DNA of 38,968 nucleotides from Pseudomonas sp. K2I15 (GCF_002204795.1 NZ_NIXO01000056.1:1-38968), one strand, 5' to 3'. Shown: positions 24,323 through 32,426, counted from the stretch's first letter. Program-made: numbers and translations. Notes: generated by a model not told the origin, from the letters alone.

Positions 24323-25087
24323 TTAAGTGCGAACGGCAGAAATAAAGCTTTGGGTACGCGGGTTTTGTGGGCTTATTAGAATTTCTTCAGGGCTGCCGGC
24401 TTCCACAATCTGGCCGGCATCCATAAACACCATGCGGTTGGACACTTCGCGCGCGAAGCCCAATTCATGGGTGACCACAATCATGGTCATGCCGGTGGTG
24501 GCCAAATCGCGCATCACCGACAGCACTTCTCCTACCAGCTCCGGGTCGAGGGCTGACGTGGGTTCGTCAAACAACATCAGCTTGGGACGCATCGCCAACG
24601 CGCGGGCAATCGCCACACGTTGTTGTTGGCCGCCGGACAATTCCACCGGGTAGGCATTGCGCTTGTCCGCGAGGCCAACGCGCGCCAGCAACTCCAAGGC
24701 GTCCTCGGTGGCTTCCTTGGGCGAGCGCTTGAGCACCTGGCACGGGCCTTCGATGATGTTCTGCAACACCGTCATATGCGGGAATAAATTGAAGCGCTGA
24801 AACACCATGCCGGTGGCCAAGCGCTGACGGGCGATCTGTGATTCATTCAACTCATGCAGCTTGTTGCCGACGACCCGGTAACCCACCAGTTCGCCGTCGA
24901 CCCACAGGCCGCCCTTGTCGATTTTTTCCAGCTGGTTGACGCAGCGCAGCAGGGTACTTTTGCCGGAACCAGACGGGCCGATAACGCACAGCACTTCGCC
25001 TTGTTCGACTTCCAGGTTGATGTCCTGCAACGCGTGATACTGGTCGTAATACTTGTTCAGGTTCACGGCCTTGACGATGCTTCTCAT
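24323..25087 (-). CDS. Polar amino-acid ABC transporter, ATP-binding protein
   Basis: A 254-residue ATPase of the GlnQ/HisP type: Walker A GPSGSGKSTLLRC, Q-loop around FQRFNLFPHMTVLQN, signature LSGGQQQRVAIARALA, Walker B KLMLFDEPTSALDPE, and the switch His in MIVVTHELGF. I chose ATG 25087 over the TTG at 25093 because GAGGAG then sits 8 bp upstream. It couples ATP hydrolysis to import with the permease encoded 23 bp upstream. Confidence 0.95.
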   Translation of the reverse strand: MRSIVKAVNLNKYYDQYHALQDINLEVEQGEVLCVIGPSGSGKSTLLRCVNQLEKIDKGGLWVDGELVGYRVVGNKLHELNESQIARQRLATGMVFQRFNLFPHMTVLQNIIEGPCQVLKRSPKEATEDALELLARVGLADKRNAYPVELSGGQQQRVAIARALAMRPKLMLFDEPTSALDPELVGEVLSVMRDLATTGMTMIVVTHELGFAREVSNRMVFMDAGQIVEAGSPEEILISPQNPRTQSFISAVRT

Positions 25088-25110
25088 GGGCAAATCTCCT
25101 CAGTCAGGGC

Positions 25111-25989
25111 TTACGAGCGCTTGCCGGCGCCGCGGGCAAAACGACGCTCAAGGCGGCTCTGACCGAATGAAAGAACAGTCACCACCGCCAGGTACCAGAT
25201 GCCGGCAACAATCAGCAACTCCATGACCCGGGCGTTGGCGTAGTAGATGTTTTGCGCGTTGTGCAGCAGCTCCGAGTACTGAATCACACTCGCCAGGCTG
25301 GTCATTTTCACCATGCTGATGAACTCGTTGCCTACAGGCGGAATGATCACCCGCATCGCCTGGGGCAGAATCACCCTACGCAGCGCCTGAAGGCTCGGCA
25401 TGCCGATCGACTTGGCGGCTTCGTACTGGCCGGTGTCTACCGACAGCAAACCGGCGCGCACCACTTCAGCGGTGTAGGCGCCCTGGTTAATACTCAGGCC
25501 GAGGAGGGCGGCCACGAATGGCGTCATCAGGTCTACGGTGTCGATGCTGAACAGGCCGGGAATCGCGATCACCGGGAAAATCAGCGCCAGGTTGAACCAC
25601 AACAGCAGTTGCAGAATCAGCGGCGTACCGCGAAACAGCCAGGTGTAGGTGATGGCCACGTAGCGCAGGATCGGGTTGGCCGACATGCGCATGATGGCCG
25701 TGATCACCCCGATCACCACACCCAGCGCCATGGCCAGGATCGACATGATGATGGTGTTCACCAGGCCCCAGATGATCGCCTCGGACGTGAGGAACTGACC
25801 GATGTAGGACCATTCGATCTGACCATTGGCGAATGCCCGCAACAAGGCGGCCAATGCGACCACGATCAGGGTGGCGAACACCATGCGACCGTAGTAGCGA
25901 CGCGGCACGTGCTCGTATTTGGTGATATCGAACTGGTTTTCGATCTGCTGGCGCTCGGCTTGCAAGCGCTCTGCCGGGGTTTGTTTCAT
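25111..25989 (-). CDS. Polar amino-acid ABC transporter, permease
   Basis: A 292-residue permease with a cytosolic N-terminal 35 residues and five to six membrane helices. The EAA loop reads EAAKSIGMPSLQALRRVILP, diagnostic of the HisMQ family. RGTPLILQLLLWF is the other family landmark. Only one permease gene is present, so the channel is probably a homodimer. It is the second gene of the operon, after the ArgH-like lyase (about 105 bp gap containing a single REP). Confidence 0.94.
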   Translation of the reverse strand: MKQTPAERLQAERQQIENQFDITKYEHVPRRYYGRMVFATLIVVALAALLRAFANGQIEWSYIGQFLTSEAIIWGLVNTIIMSILAMALGVVIGVITAIMRMSANPILRYVAITYTWLFRGTPLILQLLLWFNLALIFPVIAIPGLFSIDTVDLMTPFVAALLGLSINQGAYTAEVVRAGLLSVDTGQYEAAKSIGMPSLQALRRVILPQAMRVIIPPVGNEFISMVKMTSLASVIQYSELLHNAQNIYYANARVMELLIVAGIWYLAVVTVLSFGQSRLERRFARGAGKRS

Positions 25990-26036
25990 GGTGAATCTCC
26001 GAAACTAATAAATCTCTAGCGGATGTACTCGGTCCA

Positions 26037-26066
26037 ACTGTGGGAGCGGGCTTGCTCGCGAAAGCG
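26037..26066. repeat. Single REP element inside the lyase-transporter operon
   Basis: ACTGTGGGAGCGGGCTTGCT with the following CGCGAAAGCG matches one arm of the element at 2470-2563. No partner arm is present. It lies in the gap between the lyase and permease genes and may stabilise or separate the two parts of the message. Confidence 0.8.
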
Positions 26067-26095
26067 CCGGCCCACACACCACAAACTTTGCAGGT

Positions 26096-27523
26096 TTAAA
26101 TCCTGAACCCCTGGTAACTCTCAGCCCACTGCTGCTGAGCTGCCAACGCCACCTTCAACCGCCCAATCTGCTCACGCACCCGCGCCGGCGCCGTCCCACC
26201 CCAACCACTGCGCGCCGCAATCGCCGCTTCCAGGGTCAGGCACTCACGCACCTCAGGTGTCAGCCGTGTATCCACTTCAGCCAACAACGCTGGCGAGGCT
26301 TCCCACAATTCAATCTCATGCTTCTCACAGGCCTGCACCAAAGCGCCGGTAATCTCATGTGCCTCCTTGAACGGCACACCACGGGTAGCCAACCAATCCG
26401 CCACCTCCGTCGCCAGGGTGAAACCCATCGGCGCCTGGCGCCGCAGCTCTTCCACCTGCACCTTCATCGTCGCGACCATCCCGGCCATCGCCGGCAGCAC
26501 CAACAGCAACGTGTCCACGCTGTCCAGCACACTGTGCTTGTCTTCACTCAAATCGCGGTTGTACGACAGCGGCAACGACTTGAGCGTCGACATCAACCCG
26601 GTCAGGTTGCCAATCAACCGCCCAGCCTTACCCCGCGCCAGTTCGGCAATGTCCGGGTTCTTCTTCTGCGGCATGATCGAGCTACCGGTAGCGTAGGCAT
26701 CGTCCAACTGCACCCAACGAAACTGGCGCGACGACCACAGGCAAAACTCCTCCGACAGCCGCGAAATATTCACCCCGAGCATGCCCGCCACAAACAGAAA
26801 CTCCGCCACGTGGTCACGACTGGCTACAGCGTCGATAGAGTTTTCGCACGGCCCGGTGTAACCCATCTCCTTGGCCGAATGCTCCGGCTGGCGAGCAATC
26901 GCCGAACCTGCCATCGCCGCAGCACCCAATGGCGACAACGCCGTACGCGCATCCCAATCCACCAAACGCTGCACATCCCGCAGCATCGATTGCGCGTGGG
27001 CCAGCAAGTGATGGGCGAACACAATCGGCTGCGCCTGCTGCAAGTGGGTGAAGCCCGGGCAAATGCTCTCGATATGCTGCTCAGCCTGGTCCACCAGCGC
27101 CTGCTGCAAACCCAACACCTCGGTGGTGATGGTGCGCGCGTGATCCCGTAGGAACAGTCGCAAATCGTTGGCCGTCTGGTCATTACGCGAACGCCCGGCG
27201 CGCAACTTGCCGCCCAGGGTGCCCAAACGCTCGGTCAACACCCGCTCGATGAAGGTGTGCACATCCTCGTCATCCAGCGTCGGGTGCAGCCGGCCAGCGG
27301 CAAAGTCCTCACCAATCCGGTCCAGCGCTTCCAGGGTGCGTAAGGTTTCCGACTCATCCAGCAACCCGGCGCGCTGCAACTCACGGGCATGGGCCCGGGA
27401 GCCGGCCAGGTCGTAGGGCGTCAGGCGAAAATAGCGCTCGGGGCAGCGCGACAGCGCGGCCAAAGCAGCAGACGGGCCGGTCTTGAAGCGAGCACCCCAG
27501 AGGCGATCGGTGGGCTGAGACAT
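26096..27523 (-). CDS. Argininosuccinate-lyase-like enzyme (divergent ArgH paralogue)
   Basis: A 475-residue member of the fumarase/aspartase superfamily, closest to ArgH, read from ATG 27523 (AGGAAC upstream). Conserved blocks: DDEDVHTFIERVL, GRSRNDQTANDLRL, GFTHLQQAQP (His near 160) and the catalytic loop GSSIMPQKKNPD with Ser near 282. Deviations: canonical KLHTGRSRND is KLRAGRSRND here (His to Arg near residue 108), and the Asp-Arg pair after the AGxxL block is Gln-Pro (about 212-213). In Pseudomonas the biosynthetic argH normally lies by the algR/hemC region, so this is a second copy. Co-transcription with an amino-acid ABC importer suggests catabolic cleavage of an imported N-succinyl-type or related amino acid. 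Confidence 0.85.
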   Translation of the reverse strand: MSQPTDRLWGARFKTGPSAALAALSRCPERYFRLTPYDLAGSRAHARELQRAGLLDESETLRTLEALDRIGEDFAAGRLHPTLDDEDVHTFIERVLTERLGTLGGKLRAGRSRNDQTANDLRLFLRDHARTITTEVLGLQQALVDQAEQHIESICPGFTHLQQAQPIVFAHHLLAHAQSMLRDVQRLVDWDARTALSPLGAAAMAGSAIARQPEHSAKEMGYTGPCENSIDAVASRDHVAEFLFVAGMLGVNISRLSEEFCLWSSRQFRWVQLDDAYATGSSIMPQKKNPDIAELARGKAGRLIGNLTGLMSTLKSLPLSYNRDLSEDKHSVLDSVDTLLLVLPAMAGMVATMKVQVEELRRQAPMGFTLATEVADWLATRGVPFKEAHEITGALVQACEKHEIELWEASPALLAEVDTRLTPEVRECLTLEAAIAARSGWGGTAPARVREQIGRLKVALAAQQQWAESYQGFRI

Positions 27524-27784
27524 GGTGTTCCTCACGCTTGTTTTTAGAAGTGACAAGCCCGTTGGACGTGGCTTGGCCTTATGGATTCGGAGGGCAGTAG
27601 CAAAACAAAAAGTCCTGATCGAAGTGTCAGGTTTTCAGGGCGTTAAATCAGCCGGTAAAAGCCGTTCAACCCGCTATATTCAAGGTTGCCAAGGGCGGTT
27701 AAGTATGTTCATTATTGCCGCCCGGCGATGTTCATGGAGTAGGTCAAAGCCTGTTGAATATGGCACTTGAGGTCAACACGTATT

Positions 27785-28744
27785 ATGGAAACCCCACTTT
27801 CCAATTCTGGAAACATACCGCCAAAACCCGGCACAAGACCGCCCCTGCAACTCAGCGGGCTGGACTTCAAATTGCTGCGGGTGTTCAAGGCTGTGGTCGA
27901 AGCGGGCGGCTTCAGCGCGGCGCAGAATGAGCTGAATGTGGGGTTGGCGGCGATCAGCAAGCAGATTTCCGACCTCGAAATTCGCATCGGCATGCGCCTG
28001 TGTACGCGGGGGAGAGAAGGGTTTGGGCTGACGGAAGAAGGCAAGTTGGTCTATCAGGCGTCCATTGAATTATTTGCCTCGGTGGACAGTTTTAGAGACA
28101 AGCTTAGTTCGGCGCAGAATGAACTGATCGGCGACCTTAGTGTGGGCGTTATTGATAACACCGTATCGGACGTTAATTCACCGCTGATTAAAGCGCTGGG
28201 GAAACTACATACAGAATCGCCAAAAATAAGATTACGCCTACATGCCTCGCAATTGGACGAAGTTGAACGGGGCGTGGTGGAAGGGCGGCTGATCGTTGGC
28301 ATCGTGCCGGTGTACCAGCGGCGGGAAGAATTCGATTATTTCCCGCTGTACGAAGAAAAGTCCCACGCGTACTGCGCCGTTGGGCATCCGTTGTTTGAGG
28401 CGAGCGAGATCAATGCAGATGTGCTGCGCCAGCATGAAGTGGTCAATCATCGGTACGCGATCCATAGCGACAAGGCCAACTTCGTCAGCTACGACAGCCA
28501 GTCCGCGTCGGCCTCACAGGTGGAAGCCGTCGCCATCCTCATCCTCACGGGTCGCTTCCTGGGCTTTCTCCCGGAACACTACGCCGCGCCGCTGGTGAGT
28601 GAAGGGCGCCTGCGCGTGTTATGCCCGGAGCAGATCCACCTGAGCACGCCGTTCAACGTCATCCTCAAACACAACGCCCCACGAAGCCCGCTGGTCAAAG
28701 CCTTCGCGACTGCACTAGGCGTGGATCTCAAAGCGCCAATCTAA
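27785..28744 (+). CDS. LysR-family transcriptional regulator of the lyase-transporter operon
   Basis: A 319-residue LysR regulator. The winged HTH (LDFKLLRVFKAVVEAGGFSA then AAISKQISDLEIRIGMRLCT) starts after an unusually long N-terminal lead of about 20 residues. The effector-binding domain begins around GDLSVGVIDNTVSDVNSPLI. I chose ATG 27785; GAGG lies 12 bp upstream, a long spacing, and a TTG at 27767 is an alternative. It is divergent from the lyase gene across about 260 bp and is the likely controller of the operon. Confidence 0.88.
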   Translation: METPLSNSGNIPPKPGTRPPLQLSGLDFKLLRVFKAVVEAGGFSAAQNELNVGLAAISKQISDLEIRIGMRLCTRGREGFGLTEEGKLVYQASIELFASVDSFRDKLSSAQNELIGDLSVGVIDNTVSDVNSPLIKALGKLHTESPKIRLRLHASQLDEVERGVVEGRLIVGIVPVYQRREEFDYFPLYEEKSHAYCAVGHPLFEASEINADVLRQHEVVNHRYAIHSDKANFVSYDSQSASASQVEAVAILILTGRFLGFLPEHYAAPLVSEGRLRVLCPEQIHLSTPFNVILKHNAPRSPLVKAFATALGVDLKAPI

Positions 28745-29073
28745 CGAGTTCACACCACCCTTAGAACCTACAGAGATCCCCTGTGGGAGCTGTCGAGCTT
28801 TAGCGAGGCTGCGATGGCATCACCGCGGTCTACCCGCAGACTATATCCACCCGCATCACCTCTCTGTGGGTTGTTATCGTTTTCGACACGCACGGTGGAT
28901 TTATTATCAAATTTAAGCGCTCATTAGCGTTTTCGTGACCGCAGGAAACGGCTGATAGGCACCAGGGAGATTGAAGAAGGCCTATCGGCAACTGAATTCT
29001 GTGGGAGCTGTCGAGCCCCAGCGAGGCTGCGATGGGATCAACTCGGTCTACCCGCAGACCCCATCCACCCGCA
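28745..29073. other. 329-bp non-coding stretch with duplicated repeat and hairpin
   Basis: I see no gene here. It holds two direct copies of a GTGGGAGCTGTCGAGC-family repeat (28781-28862 and from 28999 onward). Between them is an AT-richer segment and a near-perfect hairpin, GCTGATAGGC (28951-28960) against GCCTATCGGC (about 28979-28988). It separates the LysR gene from the HAD gene (convergent). Confidence 0.7.
28781..28862. repeat. Direct-repeat copy 1, GTGGGAGCTGTCGAGC family
   Basis: CTGTGGGAGCTGTCGAGCTT, then AGCGAGGCTGCGATGGCATC, CGGTCTACCCGCAGAC and ATCCACCCGCATCACC. The same order of blocks recurs about 218 bp downstream. The first 50 bases match the left arm of the element at 10933. 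Confidence 0.85.
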
Positions 29074-29083
29074 TCACCGCTGC
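28999..29083. repeat. Direct-repeat copy 2, GTGGGAGCTGTCGAGC family
   Basis: CTGTGGGAGCTGTCGAGCCC, then AGCGAGGCTGCGATGGGATC, CGGTCTACCCGCAGAC and ATCCACCCGCATCACC. It has diverged in the central loop from copy 1. Its end runs into the last codons of the HAD gene (stop at 29074). Confidence 0.85.
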
Positions 29084-29730
29084 AACCTAGCCCGCTTTTT
29101 CTTCGCATGAAAATGCCGAAAATGCGCATCCTGCGCCGCCGCCAACAACTCCCGATCCCCTCGCGTATCACCCCAGGCCCTGAGCCGATACTCCCCCAGA
29201 TCCCCATAAACCGCCTCAAGCCGAAGCACCTTATTCTCACACCGGCAATTATTCCCCGTGAGCTTGCCAGTCAACACCCCGTCAACCACCTCAAGCTCAG
29301 TGCCGATCAACTTGATCCCAAGCCGATCCGCAAACGGCTGCAACACCAACGCCGGCGACGCCGAACACAACGTCACCACCGCCCCGGAGTTCACCTCATC
29401 GGCCACCGATTGCAGCCCGGTTGGGCGCATCAACTTGTTCCAATACGCCTGGCAGTACTCTTCAGCTTTCTGCTGAACCCACGCCTTGTCCACGCCGGTC
29501 ATAAAGGTGCGGATCAACTGCGCCTTGAGCTCATCACGGCTAATGACGCGCAACAGAAACTGCGCGCCAGGCACCGCCAGCTTCACCATCCTGCGCACGA
29601 ATTCGCCTTTACCAAAGGCGAACTTCAGGAACGGCACGAAGCTGTCGTGGTGGGTCAGGGTGCCGTCGAAGTCAAAGACGGAGAGTACTTTGGCATCCAA
29701 GGGGCCGGATTCGAGCATGTCTGGGTTCAC
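29074..29730 (-). CDS. HAD-superfamily phosphatase, HAD-IB (SerB-like)
   Basis: A 218-residue HAD hydrolase. Motif I is VFDFDGTLTHHDSF (nucleophile Asp near residue 18), motif II VVTLCSASPALVLQPFAD (Ser), and motif III/IV NKVLRLEAVYGDLGEYRLRA-WGDTRGDRELL. It belongs to subfamily IB, with phosphoserine-phosphatase-like and lipid-phosphatase-like members; the substrate is unknown. It is read from GTG 29730; ATG 29718 is an alternative that would still keep motif I, and neither has a strong ribosome-binding site. Its 3' end overlaps a repeat copy. Confidence 0.85.
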   Translation of the reverse strand: MNPDMLESGPLDAKVLSVFDFDGTLTHHDSFVPFLKFAFGKGEFVRRMVKLAVPGAQFLLRVISRDELKAQLIRTFMTGVDKAWVQQKAEEYCQAYWNKLMRPTGLQSVADEVNSGAVVTLCSASPALVLQPFADRLGIKLIGTELEVVDGVLTGKLTGNNCRCENKVLRLEAVYGDLGEYRLRAWGDTRGDRELLAAAQDAHFRHFHAKKKRARLQR

Positions 29731-29791
29731 GGGCGGGTCTCGGTCCTATCTACTATTTTTTGGAAGGTGCATCTGCTGTGACAGCAAGAGT

Positions 29792-30505
29792 TTACTCCGG
29801 TATCAATCTGTTGATTTTGGAGTAAAGCCCTTTGGTAAAAACATCCCGGTCGCTCGACCGGTGACAGCGCTGATGGCAATTGGGGCACAAGGCTACAGCA
29901 TTGGTGATGCGATCCGAACCCTTCTGGGCGAGGTGCTTCACGTGATGTACTTCAAGGAATGGCTGGCCGTCGACTTCGAAAGGCGCGTTCGAGCCGCAGC
30001 CTTCGCAGATGCCATTGGCTTCTTTCAGTACCCAGGCGCGCACCTTCGGGTCGCGAACGAAGGCGGTGCTGACGGTCGACACTTTCTGCGGCTGGGCAAT
30101 GCCATCCGGTAACTTATGGAAAGGTTGCTGCTGCAGTTTGGATGCGCGGCGGATAAGCGTTTGCTCGTCTGCCGTTTGGGCGGCGTCTTCGGATTCGAAT
30201 ACACCGTGCGACGCAAGCGCTTGGCGGATGCGTTGTTCTACGCCTGAGCCCACGTTCTTCGCAGGCTTATAGCCCTCGATGCGGTCCCAGCCCATACGCA
30301 CGAGAACAGTGGAGATGTTTTGCATGCGAAATTCGATGGAGCCCTTCGCGCGGCCTGCCGCAGGGCCTTCACGTAGCAAGCGGTTTTCGAGTGCTTTGTT
30401 GAAAGGTTGGCCGTTTTTTTCCCACGCCAACATCTTCAAATAGGCCTCGACCGCCGCTGCCAACTCCGAGTCGTTCCAGTCCGTTTTGTCTTTCGTAATA
30501 TCCAT
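29792..30505 (-). CDS. HNH endonuclease, restriction-like
   Basis: A 237-residue protein. The C-terminal HNH nuclease is textbook: zinc Cys pairs CEGC (about 167-170) and CPNC (207-210), with the catalytic LEVHHVKHLA and NAVALCPNCH. The N-terminal domain (about 1-90: DSELAAAVEAYLKMLAWEKN … RMQNISTVLVRMGW) is the helical head often found before HNH domains of McrA-like and other modification-dependent restriction enzymes. A role in cutting foreign DNA is likely but inferred. No Shine-Dalgarno is visible; instead a perfect hairpin (30513-30533) ends 7 bp before the start codon. It neighbours a phage-like BRO gene and the AT-rich three-gene operon. Confidence 0.87.
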   Translation of the reverse strand: MDITKDKTDWNDSELAAAVEAYLKMLAWEKNGQPFNKALENRLLREGPAAGRAKGSIEFRMQNISTVLVRMGWDRIEGYKPAKNVGSGVEQRIRQALASHGVFESEDAAQTADEQTLIRRASKLQQQPFHKLPDGIAQPQKVSTVSTAFVRDPKVRAWVLKEANGICEGCGSNAPFEVDGQPFLEVHHVKHLAQKGSDRITNAVALCPNCHQRCHRSSDRDVFTKGLYSKINRLIPE

Positions 30506-30512
30506 ACAGCCG

Positions 30513-30533
30513 CCGAGGGTAGAAAACCCTCGG
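30513..30533. promoter_or_regulatory. Perfect hairpin immediately upstream of the HNH gene
   Basis: CCGAGGGT-agaaa-ACCCTCGG (8-bp stem). It occupies the place where the ribosome-binding site of the HNH gene should be (start codon at 30505). There is no T tract, so a terminator for the upstream BRO gene is less likely than an operator or translation-control element. Confidence 0.6.
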
Positions 30534-30604
30534 ACGATACTGAGTAGCCATTATTGCGTCTACGAAATTTCCTACATCCCTGTGGGATTTGGCGGTCGTC
30601 TATA

Positions 30605-31135
30605 TTAGTAAAGTCGCTGCTTCATTCGGAAAGGTTGAGTGAGCTTTCGCCACCATGGAGTTTTCGCTGTCTCTCTCCGATAGGTTCGATTCACTAACAA
30701 ATACGGCATATCCCGAAGCCGTATCCAACCTTCATCCTGCCAGTGCAGCAGGTTCAACGACATCTCTGGCCAATCCAACATGCTCAATAGCGGCCGCTCC
30801 ACCGTTCGGGACTGGCGCTCGTCCCGCAAGGTTGGAACCACTTCATGAGTGAGCCAGCTACGTAGTAGGCGATTCCCCGGCGTGTAGTGATAGACCAGCA
30901 ATGCGTAAGTGCCGGACTCGCTGATCATCAGCATTTCTTCCGGCTGACCGTGGAACAGTAGTTTTATGGTTTTTCGTTGATCTTCATCGAGCTTGCGAGT
31001 TGTTCGCTCATCCAAATACCACCCCATCAAACGCCCAAGGTCTCGGGCGCAGAACCAGGGTTGGTTTTCCAGGAGGAGGGCATGCAGGGAGAGGCTTTGA
31101 CGGGTGAAAACAATAGGAACGAAGGGATCATGCAT
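30605..31135 (-). CDS. BRO-N domain protein (phage antirepressor-like)
   Basis: A 176-residue protein whose first 110 residues are a BRO-N domain: WFCARDLGRLMGWYLDERTT, LDEDQRKTIKLLFHGQPEEM, LMISESGTYALLVYHYTPGN and LRSWLTHEVVPTLRD. BRO-N domains bind DNA and occur in phage antirepressors and their bacterial derivatives. The C-terminal 60 residues are basic and unlike known antirepressor tails. GGGGAAG provides a ribosome-binding site for ATG 31135. No phage structural genes are nearby, so it is a domesticated or stranded phage-type gene, divergent from the AT-rich operon. Confidence 0.85.
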   Translation of the reverse strand: MHDPFVPIVFTRQSLSLHALLLENQPWFCARDLGRLMGWYLDERTTRKLDEDQRKTIKLLFHGQPEEMLMISESGTYALLVYHYTPGNRLLRSWLTHEVVPTLRDERQSRTVERPLLSMLDWPEMSLNLLHWQDEGWIRLRDMPYLLVNRTYRRETAKTPWWRKLTQPFRMKQRLY

Positions 31136-31577
31136 AGCACACTTCCCCGGTTGGAGGTATTTGAAGTGCGGCGATTACGCAGTAGATAGCCTTCGCGAGG
31201 AAGGTGAAAATTCTAGGCATTTCCATTACCTCTGTGTGATGTCAGCTTTCTTAGGGCTGGGTGCCGGGAGTTAAGAAACCCCACACAGAGGGCCGGACAT
31301 ATTCCCCTTTCGGGTCTTGTATTAGCCCACTCCCGGCATAACAGAGATTTTCCATGCCCACGGGGAAACCGTAGGCACAAAAAAGCCGCTACTGTCGGGT
31401 GCGGTCAGTCCGCTGTGTGAGGTGTTTCTTAGGCACCAGAGAGTGAGGTTATGACCTGGGCAGACCCTGGTCAAGACCGATCTCTATGGGTTTTGTGTTT
31501 CTGAGGCGCGCCTAGAATCAGTCTCTCTGCTAGCATGGCTTCCTGAGCGCGGGCGCTAGAAGGCAGCTGATACACAA
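31136..31577. other. 442-bp structured intergenic region between BRO and the AT-rich operon
   Basis: No convincing protein gene. A roughly 20-bp motif occurs three times: CTGTGTG…TTTCTTAGGG (31231-31256), its reverse complement TTAAGAAACCCCACACAGAG (31271-31290), and CTGTGTGAGGTGTTTCTTAG (31413-31432). Copies 1 and 2 can pair as a long stem. TGCCGGGAG (31262-31270) pairs with CTCCCGGCA (31330-31338). A further hairpin TGCC-c-ACGG-ggaaa-CCGT-a-GGCA lies near 31354-31377. This could be a folded leader or small RNA, or a regulator-binding region. Confidence 0.55.
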
Positions 31578-32414
31578 ATGAGAAACTATCGAGAACTGAG
31601 TAAAATCTTCTCCACAAATTGCGTTGAGGAGCTCGCTCGCGGGAATGTTGGGCGTGTTGCTGATGTTGCACAGGTTTATGTTGAGTGTCTGCCGAGATTT
31701 TTTACACCTGCTGATGTTTATGAGGTTTGTTATAAAGACCTAAGTAAGAATTATAGATTTGAATATTTTTTCAAAAATGTAGTTGCTAATAAAATTCTTC
31801 TCGGGCGACATAAGTTATCAACTGCTACACTGGTGCCTGAGTTTAGGGTTGAGAATAACAAAGCAGATTGCGTAGTGTTAAATGGTAATAGTACCTGCTA
31901 CGAAATAAAGACTGATCTTGATAATTTCACCAGGCTGAACGATCAGTTAGGTGCCTACGAAAAGATATTTGATAAGACCTACGTGGTTGTCGCTGAAGGA
32001 CATAGGGATTATGCGTTAAAGAATATATTTGAAGATGTCGGCGTTATTGTGCTGACATCCCAAAATAGACTTTCAGAGGTCCGGCCTGCCAAGGTCGTTA
32101 CCGGAGCTATTGATGCGAAAGTCTTAATAAGGTCGTTGCGTAAGGATGAGTATTTTTCTATAGCTCGACAGATGGAAGACGCCCCAATAGGGCTGACTAA
32201 TACTGAGGTTTTCAGTTGGTGTGAATCTGTTTTTCTCCGCGCTGATGCGGATTTGTTGCGCTCGGAGTTTTGTAAGACTCTAAAGGTATCTAGAGGCTTG
32301 AATAAAAAGTTTTCGCTTTCTTTACCTCGCTCCCTACTAATGGCAAGTGTAAGTGTGAGCCTCTCTGAGGCTAATAGAAATAATCTTGCGAGGGTTGTTA
32401 ACTCTCCGATTTAA
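31578..32414 (+). CDS. sce7726 family protein, PD-(D/E)XK nuclease-like
   Basis: A 278-residue protein resembling the sce7726 family. The core reads VPEFRVENNKADCVVLN (Asp near 97), then YEIKTDLDNFTRLNDQLGAY (Glu109-Ile-Lys111) and FDKTYVVVAE. D…ExK spacing and the strand order are those of PD-(D/E)XK nucleases, so DNA cleavage is plausible but unproven. The N-terminal 75 residues are helical; the C-terminal third (SLRKDEYFSIARQMEDAPIG … CKTLKVSRGLNKKFSLSLPR) is all-alpha. Codons are A/T-rich, unlike the flanking genes, indicating recent transfer. The ribosome-binding site is weak. The stop is 12 bp before the sce7725-like gene. Confidence 0.75.
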   Translation: MRNYRELSKIFSTNCVEELARGNVGRVADVAQVYVECLPRFFTPADVYEVCYKDLSKNYRFEYFFKNVVANKILLGRHKLSTATLVPEFRVENNKADCVVLNGNSTCYEIKTDLDNFTRLNDQLGAYEKIFDKTYVVVAEGHRDYALKNIFEDVGVIVLTSQNRLSEVRPAKVVTGAIDAKVLIRSLRKDEYFSIARQMEDAPIGLTNTEVFSWCESVFLRADADLLRSEFCKTLKVSRGLNKKFSLSLPRSLLMASVSVSLSEANRNNLARVVNSPI

Positions 32415-32426
32415 AAAGGAAGTTAA

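Noticed and set aside
28781..29083. CRISPR array
   Set aside because: Only two long copies about 218 bp apart, with no regular short spacers; they belong to the genome-wide GTGGGAGCTGTCGAGC repeat family.
28830..29240. Minus-strand frame of 136 codons covering the duplicated repeats and the HAD gene end
   Set aside because: Made of repeat sequence and out of frame with the HAD gene; no motif or ribosome-binding site.
29792..31135. Prophage
   Set aside because: A BRO-N protein and an HNH nuclease are phage-associated, but there is no integrase, structural, lysis or replication gene and no att-like duplication.
31471..31671. 66-codon minus-strand frame overlapping the start of the operon
   Set aside because: No ribosome-binding site, basic low-information composition, and it overlaps the sce7726-like gene antisense.
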